Shown piece after piece: positions 46,190 through 57,805 of a stretch of DNA of 64,000 nucleotides. Origin of the DNA: Malaya genurostris (lineage: Eukaryota > Arthropoda > Insecta > Diptera > Culicidae); the NCBI RefSeq assembly GCF_030247185.1, contig NC_080572.1, forward strand, positions 230,393,336 through 230,457,335, written 5' to 3'. Position 1 is the first letter of the stretch. Each line of letters opens with the position of its first letter. The notes beneath the pieces were generated by a model. That model saw nothing but the letters and a program-made list of their open reading frames with translations. It was not told where the DNA came from and did no database searches. The translations under genes were made by a program, and so were the position numbers.

Positions 46190-47113
46190 TAGAGATGTCG
46201 TAATATTGATCGATTAATCGAGTAATCGAATAATAACCCAGATAATCGAGTTGTATTTTATCGATTAGCCCAAAACTAATATTCGATTATTGAGCTAATC
46301 GAATAATTCAAAAAATCCCGTAGTTATAATCGAAAAAATAATCGAGTAATCGATTAATAACCCAGATAATCGAATAAATTTTAATCGATTAGTTTCAAAA
46401 TTATATTCGATTATTAAATGATTGGCACATTGTCGCTAAGCTGATTTACCGGTAGCGACACCTGCCAATGAAAAATGGAACCAAGAAAAGGAGGATTCTT
46501 TCGGAAATTTTCATATCGGCAGTAGTGATTTGCAACATTTTTAACGTTTATTCAATAGTACAAATAGATATCAGCAATAAAAGTACACTCGGAGTAGAAG
46601 AAAACCGATTTCAAAGTGATTACTACTACTGTTTTTAGTGTAAACTATGATTAAACATGGAAAATCTTCAGAAATGTGTGAAATTGGGTAAGGTTAGGTT
46701 TTTTCGGATCAACATTTTTTTAAACAAAAACCAGTGTAATGTTAATTTCTCGAGTACTAGAATGTATAGCGATCGAGTACTATTTATTTTGGATACTTTA
46801 TTTGTTATTTCCAGGCAGTTGAAAAGTGGTATCAAGTTTAATACTCTACTCTGAATAAACGGTAGATTTCGCACAATAAACTAAGATCAACATTACCACC
46901 TCAGAGTAAAAACTTTTTCTTGAACTTCTACTATGATTTTTCAAATGAACTTGCCCGTTTTCATAAGAAATCGTTAAAAAGGTGAAGAATTTAGAAAATT
47001 TCCTACCGATTTGACAGCTCTTGCTAAAAGTATCATCTCTAGACAAGCAGCGCCTCTACATTTCAGTTTTGCGACAATATGCCAATCGAGTAATTCGAAA
47101 ATTCCGACATCCC
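46190..47113. mobile_element. hAT-like insertion with a 10-bp direct repeat and 'atcgattaatcg' array
   Basis: The termini 'agagatgtcgtaat' and 'gaaaattccgacatccct' are inverted repeats. The sequence 'tacgcacaat' lies on both sides (46180-46189 and 47114-47123), while family F copy 1 has it once (about 14976-14985, reverse orientation): a true empty site. The first 250 bp hold two rounds of 'cgattaatcgagtaatcgaa', then 'taataacccagataatcga', a reiterated palindromic word. The rest (46430-47100) has no recognised coding region. Confidence 0.8.
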
Positions 47114-47228
47114 TACGCACAATCACTTCAAATGCGCACAAATTCTAAATAAATACCCTTTCTACTAAGAGTTTACGTCATTTTTACATATCGGTTTAGA
47201 AATTGATATATATCGTAACACATGCGAA

Positions 47229-47507
47229 CAGAGTTGCCAGGTTATTTTTTCAAAAATCTTTCTCTAACTCAGAAATTTATCATATATACAATGAAATTTA
47301 GGCCGGGCGTCATTTTCAGTGAGCAAAAAAATTCTCCCTCCTATCGTATAGAGGCCAAAACTGTAAAGACCTAGCAAGATCTGACAAAATCTAGGAAAAT
47401 TTGGAAAATCTGAGAAAATTTGAAAATCTGGCAAAAGATCTGGTTAGTTTGGGTGTCTGGCGAAGCGAGAATAATCTGGCATTTGTCAGACAAATCTGGC
47501 AACGATG
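47229..47507. mobile_element. hAT-type MITE, 279 bp, perfect 8-bp target duplication
   Basis: Termini 'cagagttgccagg' and 'tctggcaacgatg'. 'catgcgaa' flanks it at 47221-47228 and 47508-47515, and family F copy 1 has the single uninterrupted site near 14866-14873 (reverse orientation). The interior has repeated 'aatctg' and 'gatctg' words. No coding capacity. Confidence 0.9.
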
Positions 47508-47988
47508 CATGCGAAAAACATCAAAACAATTTGAAAGCAGTTTCAAAAAGACTGTCCTTTTTAGATTTTTAATGGTTTGTTTTGCTTTTACACTTCTCAT
47601 TAGTTTTTTGGTTAATAAACATGTTACTAAAACCAATTTCATTTTGGTTTTCTTTGTGCTGTCCTTCACCAATGATGGGGATAGATAAATAGAAACAAAT
47701 TTTCTGATTTTAATAACAAAATTAGTTGTCAAAGAGAATTTCGTGTTGGATTGAAATATTGCTAGTTTGTGTTAAGGATATTTGCCAACTAGACACATTC
47801 TCTAAAAATAAGAGTTTTTTTTCAGCAAAGTAAATTCTCAATTTTAACTAATTTCATAGTTATTTTTGGAAATTTTGTTGTTAAAATAAATAATTCGAAT
47901 TAGGCGCAGAGCTAATTTCGTTCGTTCCGTGCATGAAAAGAATTTTAAGCCGCAGGTTTCTTAAGTAATTATCAACACTTGAAAGATC

Positions 47989-48243
47989 GTGCGACGCAAC
48001 CGAACAAACATCTCAACAGCTTCTAGAGTACATTGTGCAGCTTCTGGGCAGCGAAAAAGTACTTTCAAGTTGCCGAAAGTACCACGCGATAAAGTTCACG
48101 CGGAACTTCTATTCAAAAATAAGACGCCTATTGTCTCATCCAATTACCCTACAATAAGAGAAGAATTCATTTTCACTGGCAAAAGCGATGTTTGTTTACA
48201 ATTGCCTCGTTGCTTCTTAATAACCATCAGTGAGAAGTGTTGA
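47989..48243 (+). CDS. Hypothetical or captured coding fragment, up to 84 codons
   Basis: An open frame with balanced composition (KLPKVPRDKVHAELLFKNK, PTIREEFIFTGKSDVCLQLP) ends at TGA 48241-48243, with AATAAA about 7 bp beyond. No ATG occurs near its start, so an upstream splice or a non-AUG beginning would be needed; 'acagcttctag' near 48028 could be an acceptor but leads out of frame. Unrecognised. It lies directly next to the F element and may be a fragment of a gene. Confidence 0.25.
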   Translation: MRRNRTNISTASRVHCAASGQRKSTFKLPKVPRDKVHAELLFKNKTPIVSSNYPTIREEFIFTGKSDVCLQLPRCFLITISEKC

Positions 48244-51224
48244 TATCAAATAAAGATGTTTTTTTACTGAATTGGTAGCACTTCATTTTTTGCTACAAGA
48301 ATGATACATTACAACCAAACAAATACGAATTTTCGGAAAGCCACTCGCACACAAATACAACCGCAAGTGGTGCCAGATTTTTCGTCATGTTTATCGCGTT
48401 GCCAGATCTACGGTTCTTCCCTCTGCTGATTTCTGGTTGCAGGGTCACTAGTCTCATCTTGTCTAAGCTCCAACACATTCGCCCTTGGATTGCCCGTAAA
48501 AAAAATAAACTATTGATTTTACAGCATAAACAATTGATTCACAATTAGATCTCTGGGTAACAATACATTTTATTGTATCTTGATAATATTTTTTTCATTT
48601 TCAACAATTCAATATATTGTTTCTACGATTCTACAATTGAATTGATTGTACACGTGGAGTTTCAAACAATATGCAAACTGTACATTTGATTGTTTTCCAA
48701 GAAAACATGTATGAGAAAATTTTATGATTTGAATTGTTACGATACTTAAAAACCTAAAAGCATATTCACAATTAATTGAATAGTGTATAACAAAACATAA
48801 AAAAAATTTTAATGGTCTAAGCAAAATTGTGGAAGGTTTTGTAACAACAAATCGTATGGTTTTTCTACAATATTTTTTATTCGGGTAGACCTTTGTGTTT
48901 TTTATTATGCCAAGAGAAAAAAATTATTGATAGCTGTCAAAGTTGAATTTCTTCCATCGGCATTTCATTTGGGTCGTTATCGTGAATAACCTAATTAGGT
49001 TTTGTACCGTCACTGTTAGTCACAATTTATTTAACAGTACTGTTTATATGATTGCAAGGCTTTGGTTTATCATAAGTCAGACATAAGGCAAAACTCATGG
49101 AGGCAATACTGCTGAACTGTCAAGGATAAACTCTTGTGCAATTTTTTATGACACTATAAAAACCTAATTAGGTTTTATAAGATGGCATAACAAATGAACT
49201 CGTGATGAATAAAGTTCATGTCTGACGTGTACTGGTGGTTTGTTACACATTTCGAATAACACATATTTAAACTAAAATAAATATACATTTGCATTTGGTT
49301 GTCATTTGCACGGGCCTCACCAGACCAAAAAAAATCAAACGGGCCGCAGAGCGACCGATGACTCCTCAAGATCCATGTTCTTTGGTACGTTATATAGTAA
49401 AGTAATCATTATAATCAATACCCAACGAAAGATAGATTTCGAATCTCTAGATGCTAAAATGAGATTGGAAAAAAACATTCTTAACAGGGACAGGACTCGA
49501 GCATGCTAATATTCTCCAATAATTGGAATTGTTCTCTCAGAAAACAATAAAAACTACGGCGTTTACTACAGCTAGTCGCTTCTAAAATGGTGACGTCTTT
49601 GTTTGTATTTAAGTCTGATCCAAATATTATGGTTTTCCAAGACCTGTTGAAAAAAAAATGATTGGTTTTGAGTTGATTTATTAAAATATTATTAAACTTG
49701 TTTCTTAATTGGGTTATTCATTTTTTCTCGAATGAATTGGAATATTCGGTCAATGTTACAATGAGTGATCGATATAACACTACTGATCTGATGAAAAATC
49801 AGTGCTCATGATTCGAGAGCTAAGTGCCTCCACTATCTGTCCGATTACCCATCGGATTAAAAATTGTTACCGAGACCATAATTAGCCCACTCAGACAAAA
49901 TCATGCGCATCTCCTAAGCATCGTAGATCTTCAGGTAATTCGATTCTCCAGTATAAAACGTACACCCATAATAAAGTGCGAATAATATAATGTTATGAAC
50001 ACTCAGGTACGTCTCCAGTTACAGGAAAAGTTGAATAAAGCAACTATCTTCAACTGCAGGATCTTTTTTTTCCAAAACTACTACCGGCCAAGGGATGCAT
50101 TCCAGGTAAACCTATATAAAAACAAACCACCGTTCGCTATGAAATGATGTTAATTCAACGAATTTTGTGAGATTAAGTCATGTTCGTGTAAAATTTAATT
50201 AGAATCCAAAGTCTTATTTTCTATCGTTTCGTCACTACTAATGACTTCAGGTTCATCCACGGCAGCTCCGTAGGACTATTTACATGGTCTTCACCTACTG
50301 TCTTACTGAATTGTCGAAAACATTGAGGTTATCAGTGACGACGAAAACCTAATTGTCTCTATTTAATCAATTTAGTTTGTTAATTTCTGCTTTGATTGTC
50401 ATTCAACATAAAAAATGTTTGTCGTTTTGTTTGAAACCCAACTTATTTTGGATTATTTTCATTGGTTGGTAAACGCTCATCCGCAACAGAATACTTAAAC
50501 TTTCACAATCGTTTCCCACCCAGTATCAGTTGACGTTTTTTACTGTTCTTTGTTTGTTGTTTTTACAATGTCGACATACCACAGTACGCACCGGTTAACC
50601 CCTCAGTTTGTCAACGATAATTATGCATTTTTTCGCGAATTATAAAAAAAATATCATCCCGGGAAACAACAGTAAAAGGGCGGATATGGTGCGTGGGTTA
50701 CCGTGGATGACATATATTTACAACTCGAAACCAAGTTGAATTCGTTGAAAGCAACCACCTTTTACAATTAATTTTTTCATCATGCATGTTATTTATGTTG
50801 TTTTTGATGTTTTAAACATAGTTTGTTCTGTAGCCGGTGTGTTAAGCGTTTTTTCTGTATGTATGTGTGTGTGTGTTTCTGTGTTCCCTCTACCGTTTCT
50901 CTTTCGTCTCCGACGTAGTGGAATGTTTTAATAATGTAAATTTCTGTCTTGATTACTTGTAACAATATTCAACACAGTTCCTCTTCCAGGAGGGATTACA
51001 TACAGCAGTTTGAAGTCATAGGAAATTCAATTTTATTTTTTCTGTTGTTGAATATATAGATTCAGAGTTGTTGTTGTTGCTCTTCAACAGCCATAAAATG
51101 TTGAAGGACTAATTCGGTTCGAAATTATTATTCACTAATGGAGTACTCATAAAATTACATACTATCGATTGATTTTGTTGGTGAAAAATAAAAATTTATA
51201 CCAAACACGGTTACTTCGAGATGT
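48244..51224. other. Non-coding with foldback-family fragments
   Basis: Fragments of the 2.8-4.6 kb family are at 48930-49240 (for example 'gtttggtttatcataag', 'aaagttcatgtctgac') and 50110-50360 ('aacaaaccaccgttcgct', 'attaagtcatgttcgtgt'). A short (TG)n run lies near 50864-50876. A 26-codon frame starting MSTYHSTHRL at 50569 has no supporting feature. No gene called. Confidence 0.4.
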
Positions 51225-51278
51225 TCTGATAGCTTTTACTCCCTTTCAATAGCTCTGATAGCTTTTACTCCCTTTCAA
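51225..51278. repeat. Short tandem duplication, 29-bp period
   Basis: 'tctgatagcttttactccct' plus 'ttcaa' occurs at 51225 and again at 51254, separated by 'tagc'. Exact over 25 bp. Confidence 0.85.
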
Positions 51279-51929
51279 ACTATTTAAAAAAAAGACTAGA
51301 TGAATAGAACGAGTTGATTCGATTGGTTAAACTATTTGCCTTGAACCATAATAGATTTTGAAGCCCCCCAACCCTGAAACTGCATTTCATCGAATTTAGA
51401 ATGTACAGAACTATTTTTCTTGAGGAATTACATCACTGTAGAAAAAAATGAGAAGGACTTTCTTGGGGAGTTATTTTGGGATCCAAAAAAAATGGAGTAA
51501 TCCGAATTTTGCATAAAGCACTTTTTAATATGTATATTTAAGTACAAAAAAATGATCAGTTTTAAAAATTGAAAAACAAAATGGCGGCTGCCCTTTGAAA
51601 ATAAAACCGCATTTTTTTTATCACAAAATTGTTCATAAAAAATATATTTACAATTTTCACAATTCTTTCGGGCTGTAGCGTTTGATATTGAAAATTTTCA
51701 TTGATTCCGGCCTAGATCAGTACGGTTGAATTATATCTAAATGATTTCATCTGTCAACTTGAAACAATCAACATTATAACACATCACTCAATGAGTCGTA
51801 CGACTGACCCAAAGATGGCACTGTCATGAACAAATCCATATGACGTTTATGAAGACCAACTTTCAAAATACTATGTGAGAAATTTCATGACATTTCGATT
51901 AGTCAGGAAAAAGTGATAGCCATCTAAGT
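51279..51929. other. No gene recognised
   Basis: AT-rich sequence with a C run in 'aagccccccaaccc' (about 51361). No coding or mobile element signature seen. Confidence 0.3.
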
Positions 51930-52790
51930 GACGATTCTTTTGCCATTTGCAAAACAATGGATTCAAACAGATTCGTGAGTTAATTTGTCATTGCTTCCTG
52001 ATGAAAAAATACTGTTCAAGCTCAGCAATGGGTTCAAAAATGTTATCCGGACTCTGCTCCATCGAAAAGAACCATTTGCTGTTTACTGAATTTTAACATA
52101 GTCGTACAGACACCGACGTTCGTCCATGTTGATGAGGTGATGAGTCCATAAAAAAAACTTACGAATGAGGTTATATCTAATCGTAAATTGAAATTGCGTG
52201 AGATAGCTGATAGTCGTGAAGATATCAGAAGGCAGTTTGTTTACAATTATGCATGAACATTTGATCATAAGAATGCACTTTTGAAAGTTTACTCACAGCC
52301 AATCCAAAACATTAACGAGTTGATAATTCAGAGAATTGTTTGTCCATGTTCACAAGTAATAAATCCGATTTTATGCGTCGATATGCGACAATGGATGAAA
52401 CATGAATCCACCACTTCATTCCGGAATCAAAACAAGCATCATCTGAGTGGATCGCAGCCGGTAAACCACGTTCGGCTTCCGCATATTGTGATGCACATGG
52501 TATAATCGTCATCGATTATTTCAAGAAAGGAAAACAATGAGTAGTGAATATTACACAGCGTTCCAATCGTTTGAATGCAAAAATCAAGGAGAAACGATCT
52601 CATATGTTTAAAAAAAAACACCGTACAATGCACCGATTCGCAAGTCGATGGCAGTGATGGTTAAATTGAAAAAAAATTATTTCGAATTGCTTCCTCCGTA
52701 CTTCCACCGTGTAGTCCGAATCTGGTCCCCGGTTACTACTGGCTATTCGTTGATCTCGAAAAAAATGCTCGCCGGTAAGAAATTCTAATG
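51930..52790 (+). pseudogene. Degenerate mariner transposase copy
   Basis: Pieces in shifting frames match the mariner at 20403-23578: 'ggttcaaaaatgttatccgg' followed by 'actctgctcc' (WVQKCYPDSAP-like), 'gacaatggatgaaacatgaa' (first-Asp region, MDET), 'cgtcatcgattatttcaaga' (VIDYFKKGKT) and a broken region equivalent to PPYSPDLAPSDYWLF near 52690. Multiple stops and frameshifts. No terminal repeats identified. Confidence 0.65.
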
Positions 52791-53039
52791 TCTACATTTG
52801 GTGTTACTAAAATTCCAATTGATATTCTTTCTAAAGCAACTGAAATTCTAGAAGAAAATCTGTCAATATGTTACTATTTCGGAGAAATTTGTCGCGGGGA
52901 TTAGGATATTCTGAAACAACTTTGAATCCGATCAATAGGAGTATTAATCGAGATGTTTTTTTTATTCTCCGAAAGGTAACTGAAGTGATATTTTTAGATC
53001 AAGAAGCGTTTACAAATTGATGATCCGTCATGATGTAGT

Positions 53040-53345
53040 CAATTTCAAAACTGATCTAAAATCTATTCACTATAACACATGGACTGAAAAGTCCCGGACT
53101 ATGTTTAAACGTAACAAACTGCTCCCACATCCACCATATTCGTCAGATTTGGCTCCCAGCGACTACTGGCTGTTTGCAGACCTGCAAAAAATGCACGCCG
53201 GTAGGAAATTTCGTGCGAATGAAGAGGTTATCGCTAAAACTGAGGCAAAAGATGAATCGCTCAAAAAAGTGGTATTGAAATGTTAGAGCGGCGCTGTAAT
53301 GATTGCGTTGCTCTTGATGAAGATTGCGTTGATGAATAAAGTTAA
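53040..53345 (+). pseudogene. Second mariner C-terminal fragment
   Basis: The frame reads NKLLPHPPYSSDLAPSDYWL, then FADLQKMHAGRKFRANEEVI, matching the third-Asp region (APSD) of the mariner at 23204-23509 and ending early. It overlaps in content with the broken copy just upstream, so either two insertions or a duplication occurred here. Confidence 0.75.
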
Positions 53346-53699
53346 TTTTGAACTAAAATAAATCGTGTTCTCTTTGTTAGGCCCTTTCCAGCCCACGTGT
53401 TAGACTATAATTGTTGGGTGGCTTCGAAGAATGTTTGATTAAGAAAAAAAACAATTTATTTAGTTCTAGTATTGGTCACTTATTTCTGTATCTGAATTCC
53501 AGACTTGAATGCTGGACCCTGATTCTGAGTCTGAATGTCGCACCATTTTTTTTGACAAACGAATTATTCAAATAACAATTTGTGGTCGGTAGCGATTTTA
53601 CTCTGCTACTCGCAGTACCGTTCGAAGAATTCGTTTGCGAGCAGGATATCGTTCTTATCAAACCAGTGAGTAATCAAACAGAACGCTGAAGCACAGCTT

Positions 53700-54330
53700 C
53701 GTTACTTTCATTTTCGAGTTCGAAAATTATTCCAGCAGGATTTGACGAAGTACCAAGGAAGTCTGCTCATCGACGATAAAATCTACGTCAAAATAAATTT
53801 CGGACAGCTTCCTGGTCAAAAATTCTATACGGTGACGGTACGAGGAGAAGTTTTGGGTTTGCTTTTTTTTGATAAATTTGACAAAAAAAGCTGATGATTT
53901 GGCAAGGGATATGCAGCCGCGGAGCAAAGACCAAAGTATTATTCACGAATAAGACGAAGGGCTCGATGCTATACAAGCAAGAATGCCTCAAACACCGCGT
54001 AATACCTTGCAGTAAAGCCCATAAAGGTCCCGCGAAGTTTTAGTGAAATTTTGCGAGTTGCCACTACAGCCGAGAAGTCACCCAGTGGTACCGCGATAAT
54101 AAAGTAGATTTCATCGATAAAAACATAAATCCCACCAACTGTCCGCCGTTCCGGCCCATCGAGAGATTTTGGGCAATAATGAAGCGGGCGTTTAAGAAAA
54201 GTGATAAAATGGCTCGGGACGCGACTCAGATGACCAAAATGTGGAACTAACGTGCCAAGGAAGTTGACTCCGGAGGTGTTTAGCGTTTTATGGGAGAAAT
54301 CAAGAGGAAAGTGCAAATTTTCATTAGATA
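53700..54330 (+). pseudogene. D,D37E transposase remnant, catalytic Asp lost
   Basis: The plus strand reads LLIDDKIYVKINFGQLPGQK (first Asp region), then after frameshifts ASCHYSREVTQWYRDNKV, DFIDKNINPTNCPPF and RPIERFWAIMKRAFKKSDKM (catalytic Glu). The codon at the second catalytic position is AAT (Asn) instead of Asp; 37 residues separate it from the Glu, confirming the D,D37E family. Several stops. The opposite strand happens to be open at 53969-54316, but that is an antisense shadow. Confidence 0.8.
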
Positions 54331-54881
54331 CGAAAAGAAATGGTTTGTATTCATATTTTTTCTCAGAGTACAGTGATGGTTAATACAGATGTAATAACCT
54401 TATACACCAAATTTCTCTTTTGGTGTTCAGTAAAAGTGAAAGTTTAAATTAAATGTATCTTTTGGATGATGAAAAAGATGAGGTGAATTTTCAGTGAATC
54501 ATTTGAAGTATTTCACCAAAGATTACTGAAAGTTTCGATAAAAAGCTTAGCAGACAAATTTACGGTAGCGAAAAGAAGAAAATGAGTTGATCTATTTCTT
54601 ATTCCATTGTTTTATTTTTCAAGTAAAATTTGTCGAAAAAGGACAGATCAGGACGGTGTTATATTTACGAAATACTTGTAAATTTTTTGAAATGTTCATC
54701 ATGCCTCCATAAGAAGCTACGATTGATGTTGTTGTTCCGTAACCGTTCCATGTCGGTGATAGTCGCCTGATGCCACGTGTGAATCGTTCTTACATATTGT
54801 TTTGTTTTCATCAGGAAACGTATTGGCCACCCATTTTTTACTAGGGTCGCCGTTTATTTTTCAACGGGCATAGAAGCCTCA

Positions 54882-55010
54882 ATTAGGCTTTCTGACAGCG
54901 GCCGAAGTTGATTGATCGTCTGAATCGTGTTTAATGCATGCGTTTCCTGATGCAAACAAACCAATCTAATTTGCGTTTGTGATCGTAAGTGAGCTGTCAG
55001 AGAGCCTAAT
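54882..55010. mobile_element. Small inverted-repeat element, about 129 bp
   Basis: 'attaggctttctgacagc' at 54882 and 'gctgtcagagagcctaat' ending at 55010 are near-perfect 18-bp inverted repeats. Inside are 'gatcgtctgaatcg' and 'gcgtttgtgatcg'. Target duplication unclear. Non-autonomous. Confidence 0.65.
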
Positions 55011-55483
55011 ACTGGTTTGTACACCGATAAAAATATTTTGTGTATTTACATTCATTTTCATGCTCATATTTGGAGCAGAAAATTGAACAAAAAGTTACTT
55101 TACAATTCTGTATAATAGTTATTTGAAAGATACAGTTTTATTCATAGAAAAATCAATATATTCCAATGATGTTTCACATTGACGATGGTTTTCAATCAAA
55201 CTTTTGATTCAACTGATATCTGTTTATTAATATGTAATAGAAATTTCATTCTTGTAGTAAAGTATGATGCTTATGATCATCATATTAACAAGAAATAGCA
55301 GCACTATGCACCCATACAATTGACATGATATGTTGAATGTGATTTCGTGCGATGACGTTGCTGTACTGAAGATTGATCTCGCTTCAAACTGACAGAGTCT
55401 GGTTGAACACAATTCGTTAAATTACTGGATTTTATAAAATTGACTCAAATCTATGACAATCAAATCCAATTGACGGGTACTTC

Positions 55484-55813
55484 CAAGTCCCTGCTAGGCC
55501 GCCATGTTTTTGTGACCATCATCTTTTCCGCAAAGACGAAAACAACGAAGAAGTATATAAGTTCGTTGTTGCTAAATATCTGTGATATTTAGCTGTGAAA
55601 GTTGATTTTTTTATGTTTGATTATAAATGTGATATCGCTATGAAACGTGCGGTGCCAATTGTAATACTGACTTTCACAATCGATGAAATGTTGTATTTTA
55701 CTTCATTTTGTTTACTTTGCTCTCACTGACTTGCTAGCTTTGATGGCCCCGAAGGACTGAGATGTTGGTTACGATAGCACTAGCTGGAGCGCCTTATTGT
55801 TGCCACCGTGCTG
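55484..55813. mobile_element. 330-bp element with 8-bp target duplication, copy 1
   Basis: It starts 'caagtccctgctaggccgcc' and ends 'gttgccaccgtgctg'. The 8-mer 'ggtacttc' lies at 55476-55483 and 55814-55821. A near-identical copy, also 330 bp, lies at 60743-61072 with a different 8-mer. CA...TG ends and 8-bp duplications suggest hAT. A short frame (DHHLFRKDENNEEVYKFVV then AKYL, stop) is kept in both copies. Confidence 0.85.
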
Positions 55814-55821
55814 GGTACTTC

Positions 55822-57444
55822 TCTTTTTAGATTGAACTCCAGTATATGAAAACTAGTGATGCCACCTATGCAGATTTATACTTGAATTTACAGATTTCTG
55901 ATTAACGCCGCAGATATTTAAGGATAGTACTTATGATCAAATGTTAAATGGGCATTTTAGAATTTTATATCTTTAGAGTATTTAACTTTCACTTTTGCAC
56001 GAGAAAATGCGATAATTTTTCCACTGTCACTGCAACAATTTAATTGCACAAACTATTTAAAACCTGCTCAAAAATTTAACCTGGCATCCCTGAGGTGCAC
56101 GGCATACGGCATTTGTACTAATATTAGGGCATATTCAGGAGTGTCCTAGTTCTAGGTGCATAATTTATGTCAGTTTTAAAATTTAAATCTAGAAATTATA
56201 ACAAAATAAACTGGCAGCCCCAGGAGCGTTTTATCTGTGTTTCAAATGTAGAAAAAATAGAACGGCAGCGTTTACCAGTTTTGAATTTGACAGTAGAACT
56301 TTTCGAATAAATAAAACTAAAACGACTTGCTGGGTTTACATTTGTTTCAGTTTCATTCAGTTATATTATAGACCACCCATATTAATCTTGCTGCTGCTGA
56401 ATTTTCTCTTAATGTGTGATTTTTTTGCGCGAGAGTCTAAAAATTCATAACATTGTTTATAGCTAACCGCATCCAATTGAGTCGTTCTATTCACATTTCG
56501 ATTCAAAATTTCCCGACTATGTGACAAATAAAACCAACCAAAACTGAGGCTTACTGCGATTACCGACAAACAATGAGGCCCGTAAATGTATGGTTTACGA
56601 TACAGGGAAAAAAATTGCTCGCTTTCTCAACAGTTCAGTTTTCTCACATTTCCACCGCTGTGCGTTTGTTGGTCAAGTTGTCCCCCGTTGCACACAAGGA
56701 TGGCAATGGTCCTGCTGAAGCAACTTGATAGCTTGAACTTTTGGTTTTTCTTATTTTTTTTATTCTGGTAAACTCTAGAACTCGGTTCTGTTGATAGAGA
56801 GGGGGGCAAAGTTGGTTTGATGGTGACCTTGGCATAGAGGTTTTTCGAGCAGGAACTGAAGAGGACCCTTCAAGGATCTGCAGCGGATGGAAGCGGTGAG
56901 AATGCATGGAAGAAAGAAAAAACAAGAATTGATGAGCAAAGTCAAAGGTTAAGTCACGAATGTCAGGAAGTGGCTAGGAATAAAAATGCGTGAGTTTGGG
57001 TTGAAGAAAAAGAGGAAACATTTTGAAATCTTCGGCTAAAATTACTACAGTTCTTGGCTTATTTTTCTAACTTGTATCGCAAACTCGTTGTTTCAACATT
57101 TTTTTTTGTATCAATTCTACCAATTTTTTTGGAGCCGAAAAGCCAAATTTGGCAGACACCGCAAAAATTCATCTTCAAAAGTGTAGTTGAACGTTTGACT
57201 TTCCAAAAATAAAAATTTCATATGGGAGCACTTGATTTCATTCAATGAAATATCATGCGTTTCCTTCAAGTGTCAAATGATGGTAACACATGGTATTCCA
57301 GGGTAAATGAATTTTGGTTGCCTCTAGTTTTTTTTTGTTTTTGAAAGGGAGTAAAATGTACCGATTTCAATTCGAAGAACCTACATTCTGCTGTCACATA
57401 GCAAAACCAAAATTGAACCGTAACCGAGTAATATTTAATAGTAC
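55822..57444. other. No gene recognised
   Basis: Probably intron or intergenic DNA of the minus-strand locus that starts at 57805. Small frames at 56366-56925 overlap on both strands and lack support. Confidence 0.35.
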
Positions 57445-57805
57445 CTGAGCACAGTATCCGACCGTGGGCCGAGTGCCGCCGGAAACTGTCCCGGGCGGCA
57501 ATGCCATTGCTGCCACCGGAACAACCACTCCTATCGCCACCGGTTCCTCGTCCGCTACGACCGGCTACATCCCGCGTACGTCTATTTGGCATCGGTGAGC
57601 AAGTTGTACTAACGGTTGGTCCCGTCGTTCCGTAGTTGAGCCGGCTGCTGCCACCGACTCCGCCGCCGCCTCCTCCACCACCGGTGATTGTCAAGCTTTC
57701 GCTTCCGTAGCCCATCAGATCGACCGTACCGAAGGACAGCGTATAGTTCGGCCCCAGCAGGTTGGCACCGTCCCCTACCGGATAGGGACCCATTTCACCG
57801 TCCAT
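57445..57805 (-). CDS. Possible first coding exon, Gly-rich protein, gene unrecognised
   Basis: ATG at 57805 sits in a strong context ('ggtaccatggac'). The frame reads MDGEMGPYPVGDGANLLGPN, YTLSFGTVDLMGYGSESLTI, a run of eight Gly, NYGTTGPTVSTTCSPMP, RSGRGTGGDRSGCSGGS and RHSAHGRILCS, and meets the donor 'ctcag^gtacta' at 57445/57444, giving 120 codons plus one base (phase 1). GC is well above the flanks. The frame is also open upstream of the ATG but with Lys/Phe-rich, UTR-like content. The large exon at 43957 is phase 0, so the two cannot be joined directly. I do not recognise the family. Confidence 0.65.

Larger units (their letters stand above)
46006..47932. mobile_element. Element family F, copy 2, truncated and twice interrupted
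   Basis: In reverse orientation it aligns with 14438-15120 (shared 'cgccgtccggtgt', 'attgtgcgtaataatgtttt', 'ccaacacgaaattctc', 'gaaattagctctgcgcc'). The high-coordinate terminus 'cgttcgttccgtgc' at 47932 matches the F terminal repeat; the other terminus is missing. Two hAT-like insertions (46190-47113 and 47229-47507) interrupt it. Confidence 0.7.

Noticed and set aside
50569..50649. 26-codon frame with an ATG (MSTYHSTHRL...)
   Set aside because: Too short, with no donor, domain or conservation evidence.
53969..54316. 115-codon minus-strand frame
   Set aside because: Antisense shadow of the D,D37E transposase on the plus strand.
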